The translations under genes were made by a program, and so were the position numbers. Positions 1-11,289 of a DNA stretch of 64,000 nt are shown here, in pieces. Source of the stretch: Punica granatum (taxonomy: Eukaryota; Streptophyta; Magnoliopsida; Myrtales; Lythraceae); assembly GCF_007655135.1 (NCBI RefSeq), contig NC_045131.1, positions 21,250,001-21,314,000 on the forward strand. The letters run 5' to 3'. The stretch's first letter is position 1. The number at the start of each line of letters is the position of its first letter. Under the pieces are notes generated by a model. It ran no database searches. It saw nothing but the letters and a program-made list of their open reading frames with translations, and had not been told where the DNA came from.

Positions 1-1924
1 TATCTGTCGGACCTTTTCTTCCTTTCTTGATGGATGATAGGCAAAAGGAGCTGATATGATATCTGTTGGAGAGAGTTGCACACGAGCGGGCATGCGACAA
101 AGTGGACGGCAGCCTAATTTCCGCGTAGTCAATAATGCAATTAAGAATACCAAGCTTGAAATTACTAGTCTGTCTTCCAATCTGCTCTTGGTTGAAAAAA
201 TTCATATTCAATGTGTCGAATTTACACAAGCTGTTTACTAGTGATGCTGGGTCAGAAGCCTCTTAAGAAGTGCACATTTTCGGTGGTTCCGAACTCATTA
301 TTTGATAAACCGTCTATTTCACTTAGTATTTTATATGATATTACGTGATTTATTATTTTCTAATTTAAATTTAAAAAATGAAAAAAAATGAATTTCGCTT
401 CTTTTTTTTTAAAAAAAATCAAGTCAGCTTGTTAGTTTTTTTCCCCCAAACTTTGAGTCAGAGATGGGACAATTTTAAAAAATAATAAAAGATTAAAAAA
501 TCAAAGATAGACCAAAATTTACTTACATTTGTTGGTGGCCCGAACTAATGTCAATCCCTTTATCGTCTCTTCGGCATATCAACAATCAAACTTCTTTTGT
601 TCTCATCATCGCGTCAGTCTGCTAATAGGAGACACAATCGACCAAATTTGCTTGATCGGAGAAAGAGGCGTGCATTTGGCAAGTTAAAAAAGCACAGAAA
701 AGATTGCTAATCTATTATAATATATTACTTTTTTCAGTCACATTACAAGGAAGTCTTATGCTTAATACAATAAACAGTAAGGACAATAATACCACACTGC
801 ACAAATTTTTTCGGTATTCACGTTACAGCATAAATTCAAATAATTTTACGATTCAACATAAATTTTTTTTTGACCGGACAACATATCATTGGTGTTCTAT
901 TAAAAATTGGACGGAATTGTAAAGTGATGATTTTTTTGAGACATTTAAAAGGTAACTTTTAAAAAATAAAATAAACTAAAAAATATATATATATATATAA
1001 AGGCCGGTTGGGATTGGGAAGTGGGCTGGGATCGGGAAGGGGGTCGAGAGCTCCCCTCGGGAAGGAGGCCTGTAGAAGAATCCGGATAAGTTATCTTGGC
1101 TGGTTTCATGTTGTACACCTCCTAATTTAGCTGAATTTGTTTTCCATAGTTGTCGTTGTTCTCTTGGCCGGCACATGTACATATACTTGTACATGAAATT
1201 AGTGAATGGAATAGATAAATTTTGCATATCCGAGTTTTTATGGTATCATAGTAGGGTCCATGCAATCGTGGATTTGTACGGGTTCACACTAAGACAAGTC
1301 TAGAGTCTCTTTATCAAGGACAGCCAAATTGTGCCCTTGTTGACCCGATGTAGAGAATTTGTGGTCTCTTTAGATCAACTGTGGAGAGAACTGCCCGCCT
1401 AGTAGTCAATTATTCTTCCTCTCGCCTAAGGGTGGAAGTCCAATCCCGGATCGTAGTCGGTTCTCGAGGGACTGTCCAAATTCACGTGGCACATATAGGT
1501 GAAATGTCAAAATTACTTGTTGTCACGTATGCGCGAGCATTGAGAGTTAAATATCACATGAAAAAGTGAAATAGAAAACTATAAGTTTATAAGAAAGTTC
1601 AGAATCTGCATAACAAGTCAAAAACCGTGATGCCAGTAGAAATAATTCAGAAGAAACCAGGAAAGGTCAGACACGGGAGAATCAGAGGATAATAAATATG
1701 AAATAGAACAACGTGCGGATGAAATGGGCAAGCCAAAGAGGAATTGCAGGCCACCAGAACAATTGAAAGACTGTACACCCCACACGGACACCTCGGACCC
1801 TCTCCGCGACTCACCAAGCAGTTACCTCAAATATGTCCTATCCCATTGATACGCTTATGAATTATATATGATCATTTATCGGCTCACTTAGAATGGTTCT
1901 AGCTGCTATAGCTGCATATATAGA
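1..1924. other. Intergenic DNA, no gene recognised
   Basis: I see no coding region with a recognisable family here. The stretch is AT-rich and has a short (AT)n microsatellite at about 983-999. Open frames are short and lack conserved motifs. The last part leads directly into the copia remnant. Confidence 0.5.
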
Positions 1925-2500
1925 GCTGAGAGAATGCTCGAAGAAATTTGAGCGCTTGAGCGGAATGGCACCTGGACCATTGAGCCCTTAACAGAAGGAA
2001 AAAAGCCCATTGGATGCAAGTAGTGTTTAAGGTGGAACAAAATGCAGATGGAAGTGTCAAAACGATACAAAGCCAGATTCGTTGTGAAAAGGTTCACGCA
2101 GGTGGAAGGCTTATATTTTCATGAGCCGTTTCCACGGGTTGCTAAACAGGTAAATGTAAGATGTTTATTGTCAGTTACGGTATTTAAAGGATGAAAGTTG
2201 CCTCAACAAGACGTAAATAACTCTTTTCTTCATGGAGAAATAGATCAGGAAGTTTACATGGAGATTTCACCAGGATATGTTGCTTCTAGTTCTGGTCAAG
2301 TTTACAAGTTGAGGAAATCTTTGTATGGATTGCGACAAGCATCACGGAGCTAGTTCTCGAAGTCAGCTGAGTTGTTATGTCAATATGCATTTATTCAATC
2401 GACGGCTGATTACTCGTTTTTAACTCTTTCTATGAGAGACGATTTCTTGTCTGTCTTAGTCTATGTAGATGATCTTCTTATGACAGGCGGCTAATTCGAT
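1925..2500 (+). pseudogene. Ty1/copia reverse transcriptase remnant
   Basis: This is a decayed piece of a Ty1/copia polyprotein covering the N-terminal half of reverse transcriptase. Recognisable blocks in order are GTWTIEPL and KKPIGCK (near 1966-2010), RYKARFVVK (about 2063), [15 protein letters not shown] (about 2200), [15 protein letters not shown] (about 2305) and the catalytic YVDDLL motif (about 2463-2480). The frame is broken by stops just before LPQQDV and after QASRS, both at positions where the family normally has Trp, and by single-base indels near 2010 and 2058. Nothing downstream of the YVDD box is recognisable, and no LTR is seen, so this is a truncated fossil. The family assignment is secure because the YVDD box and the block order are characteristic of copia rather than gypsy. 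Confidence 0.85.
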
Positions 2501-3303
2501 TTTTGATGAATCAACTACATAGACTACGACAGCCAAGAAATAGCAACAAATAAAGTGAATTTTTGATTGACCGCCAATAAAATGTCCAAACATGGCATGT
2601 TATTATTCCACATTACCAGAGAAGTCCAAAAGTCTACCTTTTCAACCGGTCTCATCGTTGAAGTCAAAAGGAAGGAGGCATAGTGCAGCAACACATACTA
2701 TAAATATTCTAATTTTTTTTTTAAAAAAGATAAGTATAAAATAGTAAACATTTCACTATTGAAATGCTGTAAAAATTCTCAAACTCTTGAGACTACACTC
2801 TATACGGACCCTAGTAAAGATCGGGAAGAACAACATAGCGCACTCCATATAGAAACTACTATATAGAGAAGTAAAACCAATAGGAATCTTGGACCGGTAC
2901 CTGGCACAATAACTTTTCACATATCACATCTCTAGATCAATTCTATAAACCAATTCCTAAACGGCCCAATCCCTATACATTCAAACCAATTTAATGAGAT
3001 TCGTTTGATCGTTTAGACCGGCGGCAGCCTAACTAATCAAAACCAGCTAGGCTATCAAATCAAAGTACCAAACTTCCTTAATCGGTTCATACCAGCAATT
3101 GTTGTCGGGAGTCTAAACTTGTAAAAGCTGACAAAAGGAGCACAACCATAAAAGGTCTGTTGTGCAGGTATTAATTGAGTCAAGAGTCCGATCCTTTGTA
3201 GTGGAGGGCGGGAATTCTATCGTAGGGGCGATGGTGATTGTTTGCAGAGTAGAAGCCACCATCTAAGAGGGGGAGGGTCGGACAGGCAAGGAGGCGAGGT
3301 AAG
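2501..3303. other. Intergenic DNA between copia remnant and hAT element
   Basis: No gene or transposon is recognised. The sequence becomes more GC-rich after about 3170 and continues in character on the far side of the hAT insertion, suggesting that 3170-3303 and 4301-5140 were once contiguous. Confidence 0.4.
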
Positions 3304-4300
3304 CAAGGTTATCAAAATCGCAATTTTACCTAAACTCGGTCAAGGTCATAGAATCATGAATTGTAGAATCGTAAGATTCTACATGTAATTAAAAAAATAG
3401 CATATATATATATAGGTGTATGTGTATTAGACATGATTCAGTAGATTCAATTTGCAAGAAGCAATTCTTATTTCCAACTAAAAACAATGCAATCAAGAAG
3501 AACTCGAGGGACATGATCAATAGATTCAGTTCAGTACAGCTAAGTTAGTTCAAATCACATTGAAGGAATCGAAGCAGATCGGATGTTCTAGAGAGAGGAC
3601 GCTAATCAGTGGTCACGCAGCACGCTACCTAGTTTGGACGCTCGAAGCTCGAGCATAGGCAGAGCAACTGAACAAGACTCCACCTAGTCTGGTCGAAGCT
3701 TGAGCAGAGTAAGACTCTACTTGGTCTGATTGAAGCTTAGACGATCGAACCTCGGATGGTCGAAGCTCGGAACTACGAAAGACATCGCGAAAATCGAAAC
3801 TGTGAAAGTCGGAACTGCGGAAGTCGGAACTGCGAAACTTCAAGCTCAAACCGTCGGAGACTTGGAACTAGAAGAAATTGGCACTGGCAGAACAAGAAGA
3901 CTTGCCGAACAAGAAGAAATTGCGGAAGCTTCAAGCTTGGACCGTCGGAGATTCGGAGGATTACTAGACTAGGGCATAGTCAGGGAGAAATGAGGATTGC
4001 CGGAGAAGAAGAAAGGGAAAAGGGAGGAAAAAAAAACGATGTCTGTTTCAGGACCAATGGGCTAAGCTTCGGTTCGACTCTTGCCTGGCCTTTGCCCCAA
4101 GGCTAGAATCAGGCCTGTGCTTCGCTCGAGTCTGGGCTGAATTCGAAATCGCAGAATCGGCCCGATTCCACGATTCACGACCTGATACACCTGTGATTCC
4201 ACATTTTCCGACTCAACCCATTGAATCGGAATTGTATAACCCTCATTGAATAGTAGAATCGTATGATTCTATCATTCGAATCACGATTTTGACAACCATG
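3304..4300. mobile_element. Non-autonomous hAT-type DNA transposon, 997 bp
   Basis: The element has 17-bp imperfect terminal inverted repeats. The left end is CAAGGTTATCAAAATCG, and the right end read on the minus strand is CATGGTTGTCAAAATCG, giving 15 of 17 matches. The element is flanked by a perfect 8-bp direct repeat GAGGTAAG at 3296-3303 and 4301-4308. Eight-base duplications and CA-start termini fit the hAT superfamily. No transposase is visible, so mobilisation would need an autonomous partner. The interior (about 3620-3960) is made of degenerate short repeats built on units like TCGGAACTGCGAA. Subterminal segments also pair with each other (GTAGAATCGTAAGATTCTA near 3361 and its counterpart near 4251). 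The open frames inside are repeat artefacts. Confidence 0.85.
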
Positions 4301-4308
4301 GAGGTAAG

Positions 4309-5140
4309 GGCAATGTTGTTGTTCCTTTAGTGTCGCAAGATAGAGGTGGTCTACCGGTTGAGTCGGGCGTGTAGAAGAAAGTTGGGTTGTCTAATGAGTG
4401 TCAGACAGGCTGGCCAAATCAGTGATGGTGACTCCTCCGCCATCAAAGTCGCTGACAACCGAGGAAGAGAAGATTTCTTCCCTCTCCGTAACTGGTCGGC
4501 ACGAAGGTAGAGAAGGCGTGACCTCGGCAGGGAGTGAGAGACTTCTACATTGGAGGATGCCTCTACGCACCACCACAAATGAAAAGGAGGAAAAAGAGAG
4601 CCCCTGCAACCCTCGGGGTTCCATCCAACATAGCATTCGACTCGGATATGAGGTAGAGATGTCAGAGACAACCATCGGCCCAAGGACAAGCGGTGAGCGG
4701 CTGACGAGGCTCCACCGCCTGGACCGGAACAAAGCAGCTTGCTTGGACTAGCTTCACCAAAATCAGAAGGTGACTGCCGACGAGCCCGCGATCGAATCCC
4801 CATCGTACTAACCTAAGGAGCTCCGTGACTCGTGCCACGAAGGAGCATCCTGACTCTTGCGTGGAGGAGCGTCAAGCGAAGACTTACACCATGTACTAGC
4901 ATATCCCCAGCCGAAGGCGCACCGTGACCTGTGATTGGATCGAAGGACGGTCGGCTTCCACCTCCCTTAACTGTTCGAAGAGAAAAAAGAGTAGGGAAGG
5001 AAGGAGAAAAGGAGAAGAGCCACCGGGATCGAAGAAAACTAATAGATAGAGGGAAGTGCTAGGATCTTGATCCCAATGGAGGTGTAGTTAGATGCACCCG
5101 ACAGGTGTCAAACGCGCCAGTGAAGAGAGAAAATGTTTTA
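4309..5140. other. GC-richer segment without recognisable gene
   Basis: Open frames up to 150 codons exist on both strands, but none shows a known domain, and they overlap each other, as expected for GC-rich DNA with few stops. It could be an old exon or the edge of an unrecognised repeat. I cannot decide. Confidence 0.35.
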
Positions 5141-5400
5141 TCTATATCTATACTATATAGTAAAACTAACTAAACCTTGCATTAAATAAGGGTATATAAT
5201 ATAAAGGGCTCGAGTAGTCAATATATATATAGAGAGAGATGCTTACCCACACCACGTGCAGAGTTCTTTAATAAATAATGTCTTATTATTCTTTATCTTG
5301 ATAAAAAGCATTGGACTTTCAAGACGAGAATAATTACAATATATAATTTATAAAAAGATATATTAAAATGAATTAGTGCAACACAGAGGCAAAAAACTGA
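5141..5400 (+). mobile_element. Possible Helitron remnant
   Basis: The left edge reads A then TCTATATCTATACTATATAG, which resembles the TC-start of plant Helitrons inserted after an A. Near 5373-5400 a segment TGCAACACAGAGGCAAAAAACT resembles the 3' hairpin region of the clearer Helitron end at 9713-9739. A block at about 5560-5600 (GCAATAATCAACTATCAAAG) is shared with 9506 onwards, linking the two loci. No coding sequence is present. Confidence 0.4.
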
Positions 5401-5649
5401 CATATAGTAAAATTAGCTTGTAGAGCAATAATAAAACTTAAATTAATACAATTGAAAAAGTATAGTAAATTAAATACAATTTTTAAAATTATTAAAATTA
5501 ATCTGAATTTTAAATTAAAAAATAAATAAAATGAAAAATCTTTTTTGTTTAAAGTAAGCAATAATCAACTATCAAAGTTATGAAGACTATAAAATCTAGT
5601 GAAAAAGTCATTTTTCTTCTTCAATCTTTGCCTACATTTTCATTTTCAT

Positions 5650-6170
5650 TCTCATTCTAAACCTATTTTTTTTGTTCAATCCTATCTTTCACTTTACAAA
5701 ATTCATCCACTTTAATCCGACCGCTAATTTTTTGTAAAAAATGATTTTTCCATTCAAAATATTTTAAAAGTATATTATTTAATTAAAAACTTCCCAAAAA
5801 TAATGAAAAATAAGAAAAAGATAGGTGTCGGGATATCCCAGCAGCCACATGCAACCTAGGAGGGGTCAGGATCACCGTTGGCAGGGCCTCTCTTCTCGTA
5901 ATCAAGAGATCCTCGTTTGACCAGGTCTCTATGGTCGTCGACGACCTTAGAGGTGGAGGGATCGCCGTCAGTGGGGGCCCCGGCGGATCTCTCGAATATT
6001 TTTCTTTATTTTTGTTATTTTTAAAATTAATTTTTAATAAATAATATATTTAAAAATGATATTGGATGGAAAATAGCTTTTTGACAAAAAAAATTAGAGG
6101 TAGGACTAAAGTGAACAGTTTTTGTTATGTTAAGGATAAAGATTGAATAAAAATATAGATATAGAACTTT
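5650..6170. mobile_element. Foldback/MITE-like element with GC-rich core
   Basis: The outer about 120-140 bp on each side are imperfect inverted repeats. The left arm contains CACTTTAATCCGACCGCTAA (about 5708) and the right arm, read on the minus strand, contains CACTTTAGTCCTACCTCTAA. Both arms continue inward with similar ATTATTTA-rich sequence. The AT-rich arms enclose a strikingly GC-rich core at about 5825-5990. No transposase is encoded. Foldback or Mutator-type MITEs are built like this. I could not fix a target duplication. Confidence 0.55.
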
Positions 6171-7200
6171 AAGCACATTTTTTTGGCCTAGCACGCTCAA
6201 GAACTACTCCAGAGCATGAACAATGGGCCACCATTCAAAATCTTTGAAGAAAGCAAAATTATCTCACTTTATTCAATTTTTCTAGGATAGAGGGGATATG
6301 ATAAAATTTAATTTCTCATGTTTTAAAAATATTTTCAAATAAAATTTTAAGAGAAAAATATTTTTCGGAACTTAAAAAGCGTTTTTAAATCAATTTACAC
6401 CGGGAAGCACATCAAAAAGGTCAAAAACTAGGTTCCAAACAGTTTCAGGGAAAAAAACGTCATTTCAACTTCCGAAACTAGTTAAATTCAGTTCAAACTG
6501 AGTTTCGCTTTTTGAGAAAATTAAGGGATGTGTGGTTACGATCCACACAAGGGGTTGCTCGTGTTGTTAGTAACAACCCGAGCAATCCCCAGCTGATAGG
6601 ACGGCCAGCCAGTATCCCTGGATGTTTCTTTAGTACCAAAAAATTATTTTTCTATCCCAACAGTATTAAAAAATTGTAAAATGACTCGAACCATAGATGA
6701 TGAATTTTTAGAAGCTTCTTGGCTCCCCTCACGAGTTGACAGAGAGATAAAAATCATCTACATTCTACCCATACTCACCGCTCATCGTTTTCCTAACGTT
6801 TTGCCTTGTAGGATCGCGATTGGGAGGAGACCCAAATCCAAAAGGCGACCCATTTGGATGCCATCCCACTAAAATCCGACCTCATAGGCGCCCTTGGAGA
6901 ATTGTCCCAGAGTGTTCACATTCCCCAACTCGCGACTAGGTATAATTTCTAAAACCCGAATCGGAATGTGAGAAAAACGGTTTAGACTTTTATTAAACAC
7001 TTGGAATAAATTCATAGGACTAATAAAGGGATGTAGGTTGCTATATAAATTCATAGGCCTCAAGGAGGTGTTTCCGTTTGAAGGATGCGTTGTTTGTTCG
7101 TTTTCTTTGTCTAGGAAAGCCGAGTGATGAAAGATACGATTATAAAGGATAATCGTTAGGACCAACCTCTATGGTCAATATCAACTCATATATATCATAT
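6171..7200. other. Intergenic DNA, no feature recognised
   Basis: AT-rich sequence with short open frames only. No conserved motif, RNA gene or transposon end was recognised. Confidence 0.4.
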
Positions 7201-8010
7201 TCGTGTGTTTTGGGTCCCTAGGAACTCGATTCTGCATTTTCTGTTTATTCTTAGTCAATTTTCGAATGCCTATCCAATTTTCAAATCAGCCCCGGATCCC
7301 TCATAAGGCTTCCCATGAGTTTTCAACACTGACCGGATCATTCCTGAACTTTTCTGGGCGTTGCAAACCAGTCCGTGCCCCATTTTCAAACTTTTTGATT
7401 TGTTACAAATCCGTCCAGGAGCAGTTTGAAACTTTTCTGAATGTTTCAAATCAGCTCCAGAGGCTTTCCCATGTTCAAAATGCGTATTTCCATCTAGAAA
7501 ACCCAATTTGCACTCGTTTTCAACTGAGCCCATAAACTTTCCAGAATTTACATTTTGGTCCCCAAGTTTTTCATAACTGCAGAATGATCCCAGAACAGTA
7601 TGTAAATTTCCAGAATGGTCCCTCGGTTGAAATCTGCAAGTTTGGGACCTTTTCGACAAGTTTGAGCACCTTGGGTGTTTCATGAACTTTTCCAATATTG
7701 TCAGATTGTCCTCAAACATCTCTGAGCTATAAATCAGCCACAAATTTTGTGGGATGTTCCCCAAACAATACCTGGGCTGTAAGCATCGAGTTTGGGACCT
7801 TTCGGGTAATTTTCTAGCATGTTACTAGTGTTTTTAAATTTTTTTACTGATTTCACAGTTTGGTCCTCAAACTTTGCTGAGCTGTAAATCAGCCCCAGTA
7901 TTCTTGGGATGTTTCCAAAACGATCCCTAGGCTGTGAGCGTCGAGGTCGGGATTTTTTGGGTAATTTTCGAGCACCTTGGAGGTAGTTTTACCAGTGTTA
8001 TCAGAACCGG
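7201..8010. repeat. Degenerate interspersed repeat of about 50-60 bp phrases
   Basis: Phrases such as CAAATCAGCCCC, TGGTCCCCAAG, CTTTTCTGAATG and GAGCTGTAAATCAGCC recur in changing order (for example near 7285, 7448, 7728 and 7877), giving a loosely periodic region. No coding signal is seen, and the open frames on both strands follow the repeat rather than a protein family. Confidence 0.45.
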
Positions 8011-8260
8011 ACCGGATATTGAATCGGTTGAGGTATGGTTTCATGGGTTTATGAGTTCAACCAGTTGGATGGGTCGAATCACACGTTTAATTAAAAATTA
8101 AATAAATAATAATATTACCAATGAAAATAATTATAATTTGATAAATATGCAATAATTACAATATTACTAAGAAACACAATTAAAATATGGTTATGAATAA
8201 ACATTTAGGAAAGTCACTGAGATTAATGACAAAGAAATGGTAAAAAGTACACAACAAAAA

Positions 8261-8650
8261 GTTGATAGCTCAGTGGATTAGTGGGTGAAAGATTTCAGCA
8301 TAATAGCTTAGGGTGTGTTTGGATTTTAATTTTTTTTTTAACTCAACTCAACTCAACTCTACTTATTTTCAATTCAACAACACAATTATTACTTAATCAT
8401 TACGTTATCTCAATTATTCATTATTTTTTCACACTTTTTCTCATAATTCAACAACCAATCATTACTTAATTATTACTTTATCTCAACTATTCATTACTTT
8501 TTCACACATTTTCTCATAATTCAATATTACAATCATTACAAACTAATTAAAACCAAAACTCAATTCAATTCAACTCTAAATCCAAACACATTCTTAGAGG
8601 TCCAAGGTTCAATTCCTTCTCCAATCATAGCTATCTTGACAACTTTTTAA
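8261..8650 (+). mobile_element. tRNA-derived SINE split by a MITE
   Basis: A pol III A-box-like sequence (TAGCTCAGTGGATTAG, 8266-8281) lies in the left part, and a B-box-like sequence (AGGTTCAATTCC, about 8605) lies just right of the Tourist MITE. With the MITE and one TTA copy removed, the two boxes come to about 40-50 bp apart, close to the spacing in tRNA-derived SINEs. The right part runs on to an A/T-rich end near 8650. Target duplications were not identified. It could also be a degenerate tRNA pseudogene. Confidence 0.5.
8311..8593. mobile_element. Tourist-like (PIF/Harbinger) MITE, 283 bp
   Basis: Terminal inverted repeats are GGGTGTGTTTGGATTT at the left and AAATCCAAACACATTC at the right, flanked by TTA on both sides (8308-8310 and 8594-8596). 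A TTA/TAA duplication with a GGGT-GTTTGG terminus is the signature of PIF/Harbinger-type Tourist elements. The inside is AT-rich, with recurring CAATTCAACAACACAATC and CTCATAATTCAA motifs shared with the copies at 16463-16779 and 52442-52752. Confidence 0.85.
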
Positions 8651-9300
8651 AATAAAGAGAATTCATAGAACTGTTCGGTTCACGTGAGTTTTCTTGAAAA
8701 ACCGTCCGGTCTTTGGGTTCGTTCATACCCTTTAGGTCCATAGGTAGAACCGGACCGGTCATAGAGCCGATTTCCAATCCGATTGGTTGAAACTGATGGT
8801 CCGGTCTGGTTCTAATAATAGTGATTTTTACACACTTTTCTAGTTTATACAATTTAGTCCCTGAAAATTCCAGAAGGAGTACCTGAAGTTGAACTGAATG
8901 CTTTGGTTGTGTCATCGAAGGGTCCAATTTAATAAATTATGATTTCAGGGCTAGAGTGGAGTCCATGATATGAAAACCGAGTGAAATGTGAGAAAGACTA
9001 CTATCCTAGGCTAATCAACTTGGAAAAATAAACAAAGGGGCATTTTAGACAATTAGAGTATCAATTAGGGCAGGTTATTAATATGCGAACTTCTAACCCG
9101 TAATAGAACTCCTGAACCAAGTTCTTTGCACTGTTGACAAATAAAAAACTAGGTGGTTAGTATCTGCTCCACATAGAAATCTTAGGTTTCTAGTTAGCTG
9201 GAATTAACTGACGACGACTCCTCTAAAATCCCAAATTCGAAATTGGACATCCCAAGACCCAAGTCGGATTTCACTTTAGAAGAACGAAAACGAAAAAGTA
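8651..9300. other. Intergenic DNA
   Basis: No gene recognised. A GGTCCGGTT-rich segment near 8690-8815 repeats wording also seen near 8005, which suggests old dispersed repeat DNA. Confidence 0.35.
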
Positions 9301-9739
9301 GGTGAAGGTTGATGACCAAAAATGACTTTTTTCCTAAAATTTACTACGAAAAATAAAAATTTTAAATATTGGTAAAACGATAATTGTATTGTGTGAACGA
9401 ATTTGATGATTATGTTAATATATTTAACCAATTAATGATATGTAAAAATAAATATTAACATTATAAATTTGATAGAAATAATACTAAGTAAGCAGAAAGG
9501 TATGCAATAATTAACCATCAAAGTCATGAACACTATAAAAATTATTAGGAAAATGGAAAATTTCAATTTTGGTATAACGATAATTGTATTTTATACACAA
9601 ATTTTTATGATTATGTTAAAATATTAATCTAATTAATAATATGTAAAACTCATATTATATTTTAACATTATAAATCGATAAATGTCATACTATATAAACA
9701 AATAAAATAAATCCTGCAACACACAGGTAATAGACTAGT
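9300..9739 (+). mobile_element. Helitron 3' terminal region
   Basis: The segment ends with a short hairpin CCTGCAACACACAGG (9713-9727) followed by CTAGT (9735-9739) and then T. This matches the hairpin plus CTRRT end of Helitrons, which insert between A and T. Upstream are two diverged copies of a module containing ACGATAATTGTATT (near 9379 and 9577). The 5' end is not certain, so the start given is approximate. No Rep/helicase gene is present, so it is non-autonomous. Confidence 0.6.
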
Positions 9740-11050
9740 TTTGATTATTTCTCGGTATGCTTCCTACTTCTGACAATTTAGTTCAATCCCGATCGTTCTA
9801 CTAAAGAGTAAAGTTTTCAATATGAATTTTTTTTCTTTTATAATATTTGAACCTGAGATCTTATTTAAGGCGATCGAATAAACATCGAATTGTTTAAATA
9901 AATCAACATTGGCATTTAATTAACATTTTTAGTTTAAAGTATGACGCTTAATAACCTTTCATTGTCTCGTAGGCAAATTATTTTTTTGTTTTGTTATCAT
10001 GTTCATAGAACCGATTTACACTTCATAGAATAATGCTCTTATTATAAAAGATTATCATGAAACATCTTCCGTGAAGAGCCCAAATTCAAAAAGCATACTA
10101 CATGTCAAAAAATTCAGAAAGCAAACATAGGACGGTGCTTTATATGACATCCTCTTAGCTAGCCAGCAATCACAATATTGAATGGTGATATATTTTTTAC
10201 CCTTTTTTTTTATTGTGATGGCCATGTTTGCCCACCTAATAGAACATGCAGAGGAGGTGAGACAGAGAGGTGATTGACCGTTGACCCGTTGACCACTACA
10301 ATTTTTTTTTTGGGGGGGGGGGTGGGGGCATCACTCTCTTTCTCCTCATGACGTATCCAGGTCAAAAAAGCCATCCACGATAAGGCAAAAATATATCAAA
10401 AGCAAATAAAAAGAAATAGAAACGGGAGAAAATGACATAGTATAATTAGTATACAATCCGCTGGCTAGTAATTTAAAATTTTAAAATCGGATCACTTATA
10501 TTCTTTTATTAGATTTTTTATTTTATTACGTTAGCGTTATGGTATTTTTTATAATTGAAAAATAATAATTAAGTCATCCAATTAGAAAAAGTTATGTATA
10601 TTTAGTGGGAATAAGAACAAAAGGGGCAACCTTAAAATACTTTATCTGTTAAAACAAGGTACTTGCCTTTATATCACATGTGGTCGTAGTCCGAGGGGAC
10701 ATTTCGATTGAGCTAGCAGAAGTGCTTCACAATACCAATTGGATAAGTTCTACATCGTGTTCCAACTTTCCAAGTATCTCTTTTCTTGCAAAAGTGACTG
10801 ACAGCAAGAGAGAGAACAATTTGAGCCAAAAAAAAAAGGCAAGAGAAAGAATACCTGCAAGTAATGATTTAATTTTAAGTGGTCTCATCACGATTACGTA
10901 TACAAAATCTGGCTTAAGAAATATGGATTTCGACTAGTTCTTTATATTTGGCCAAAATTTAAATAAATAAAAAAAGAAATGCTTTGCTACATTTATCTAT
11001 GAACTTTGTCCTAGATATGATTAATCATCAATTGCCAATACAATTTTCAT
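9740..11050. other. Intergenic DNA with a T/G homopolymer tract
   Basis: No gene recognised. A run of T followed by a run of G lies at 10302-10328 and could fold into G-quadruplex-like structures. A B-box-like AGGTTCAAATATT on the minus strand near 9850 hints at a SINE remnant, but a convincing A box is missing. Confidence 0.35.
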
Positions 11051-11289
11051 TCTGCAGTGTTTTATATGTTTATGGAGTTAAATTATACTCTATTTAACTT
11101 CGCTTTATTTTTTTTTTCAATTTAACAATATAATTAATACTTTTTTATCATTTTTTTAATTTAATAATAAATTATCTCACATATTTTTTCTTAATTATTA
11201 TTACAATTGTCTTTTCTCGAGTGGCTAAGAGTTCTCGAACATCCCATATTTGCTCCCTGCTCGCATCATTGATACAATCTCTAGCCAAT

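Noticed and set aside
3730..4106. Open frames of 80-116 codons in the hAT element
   Set aside because: They follow short internal repeats and show no transposase motif.
4750..4800. B-box-like sequence suggesting another SINE or tRNA
   Set aside because: No A box at a suitable distance and no cloverleaf could be drawn.
4351..4803. Minus-strand open frame of 150 codons with two overlapping frames
   Set aside because: GC-rich DNA with few stops, no recognisable domain, and comparable open frames on the other strand.
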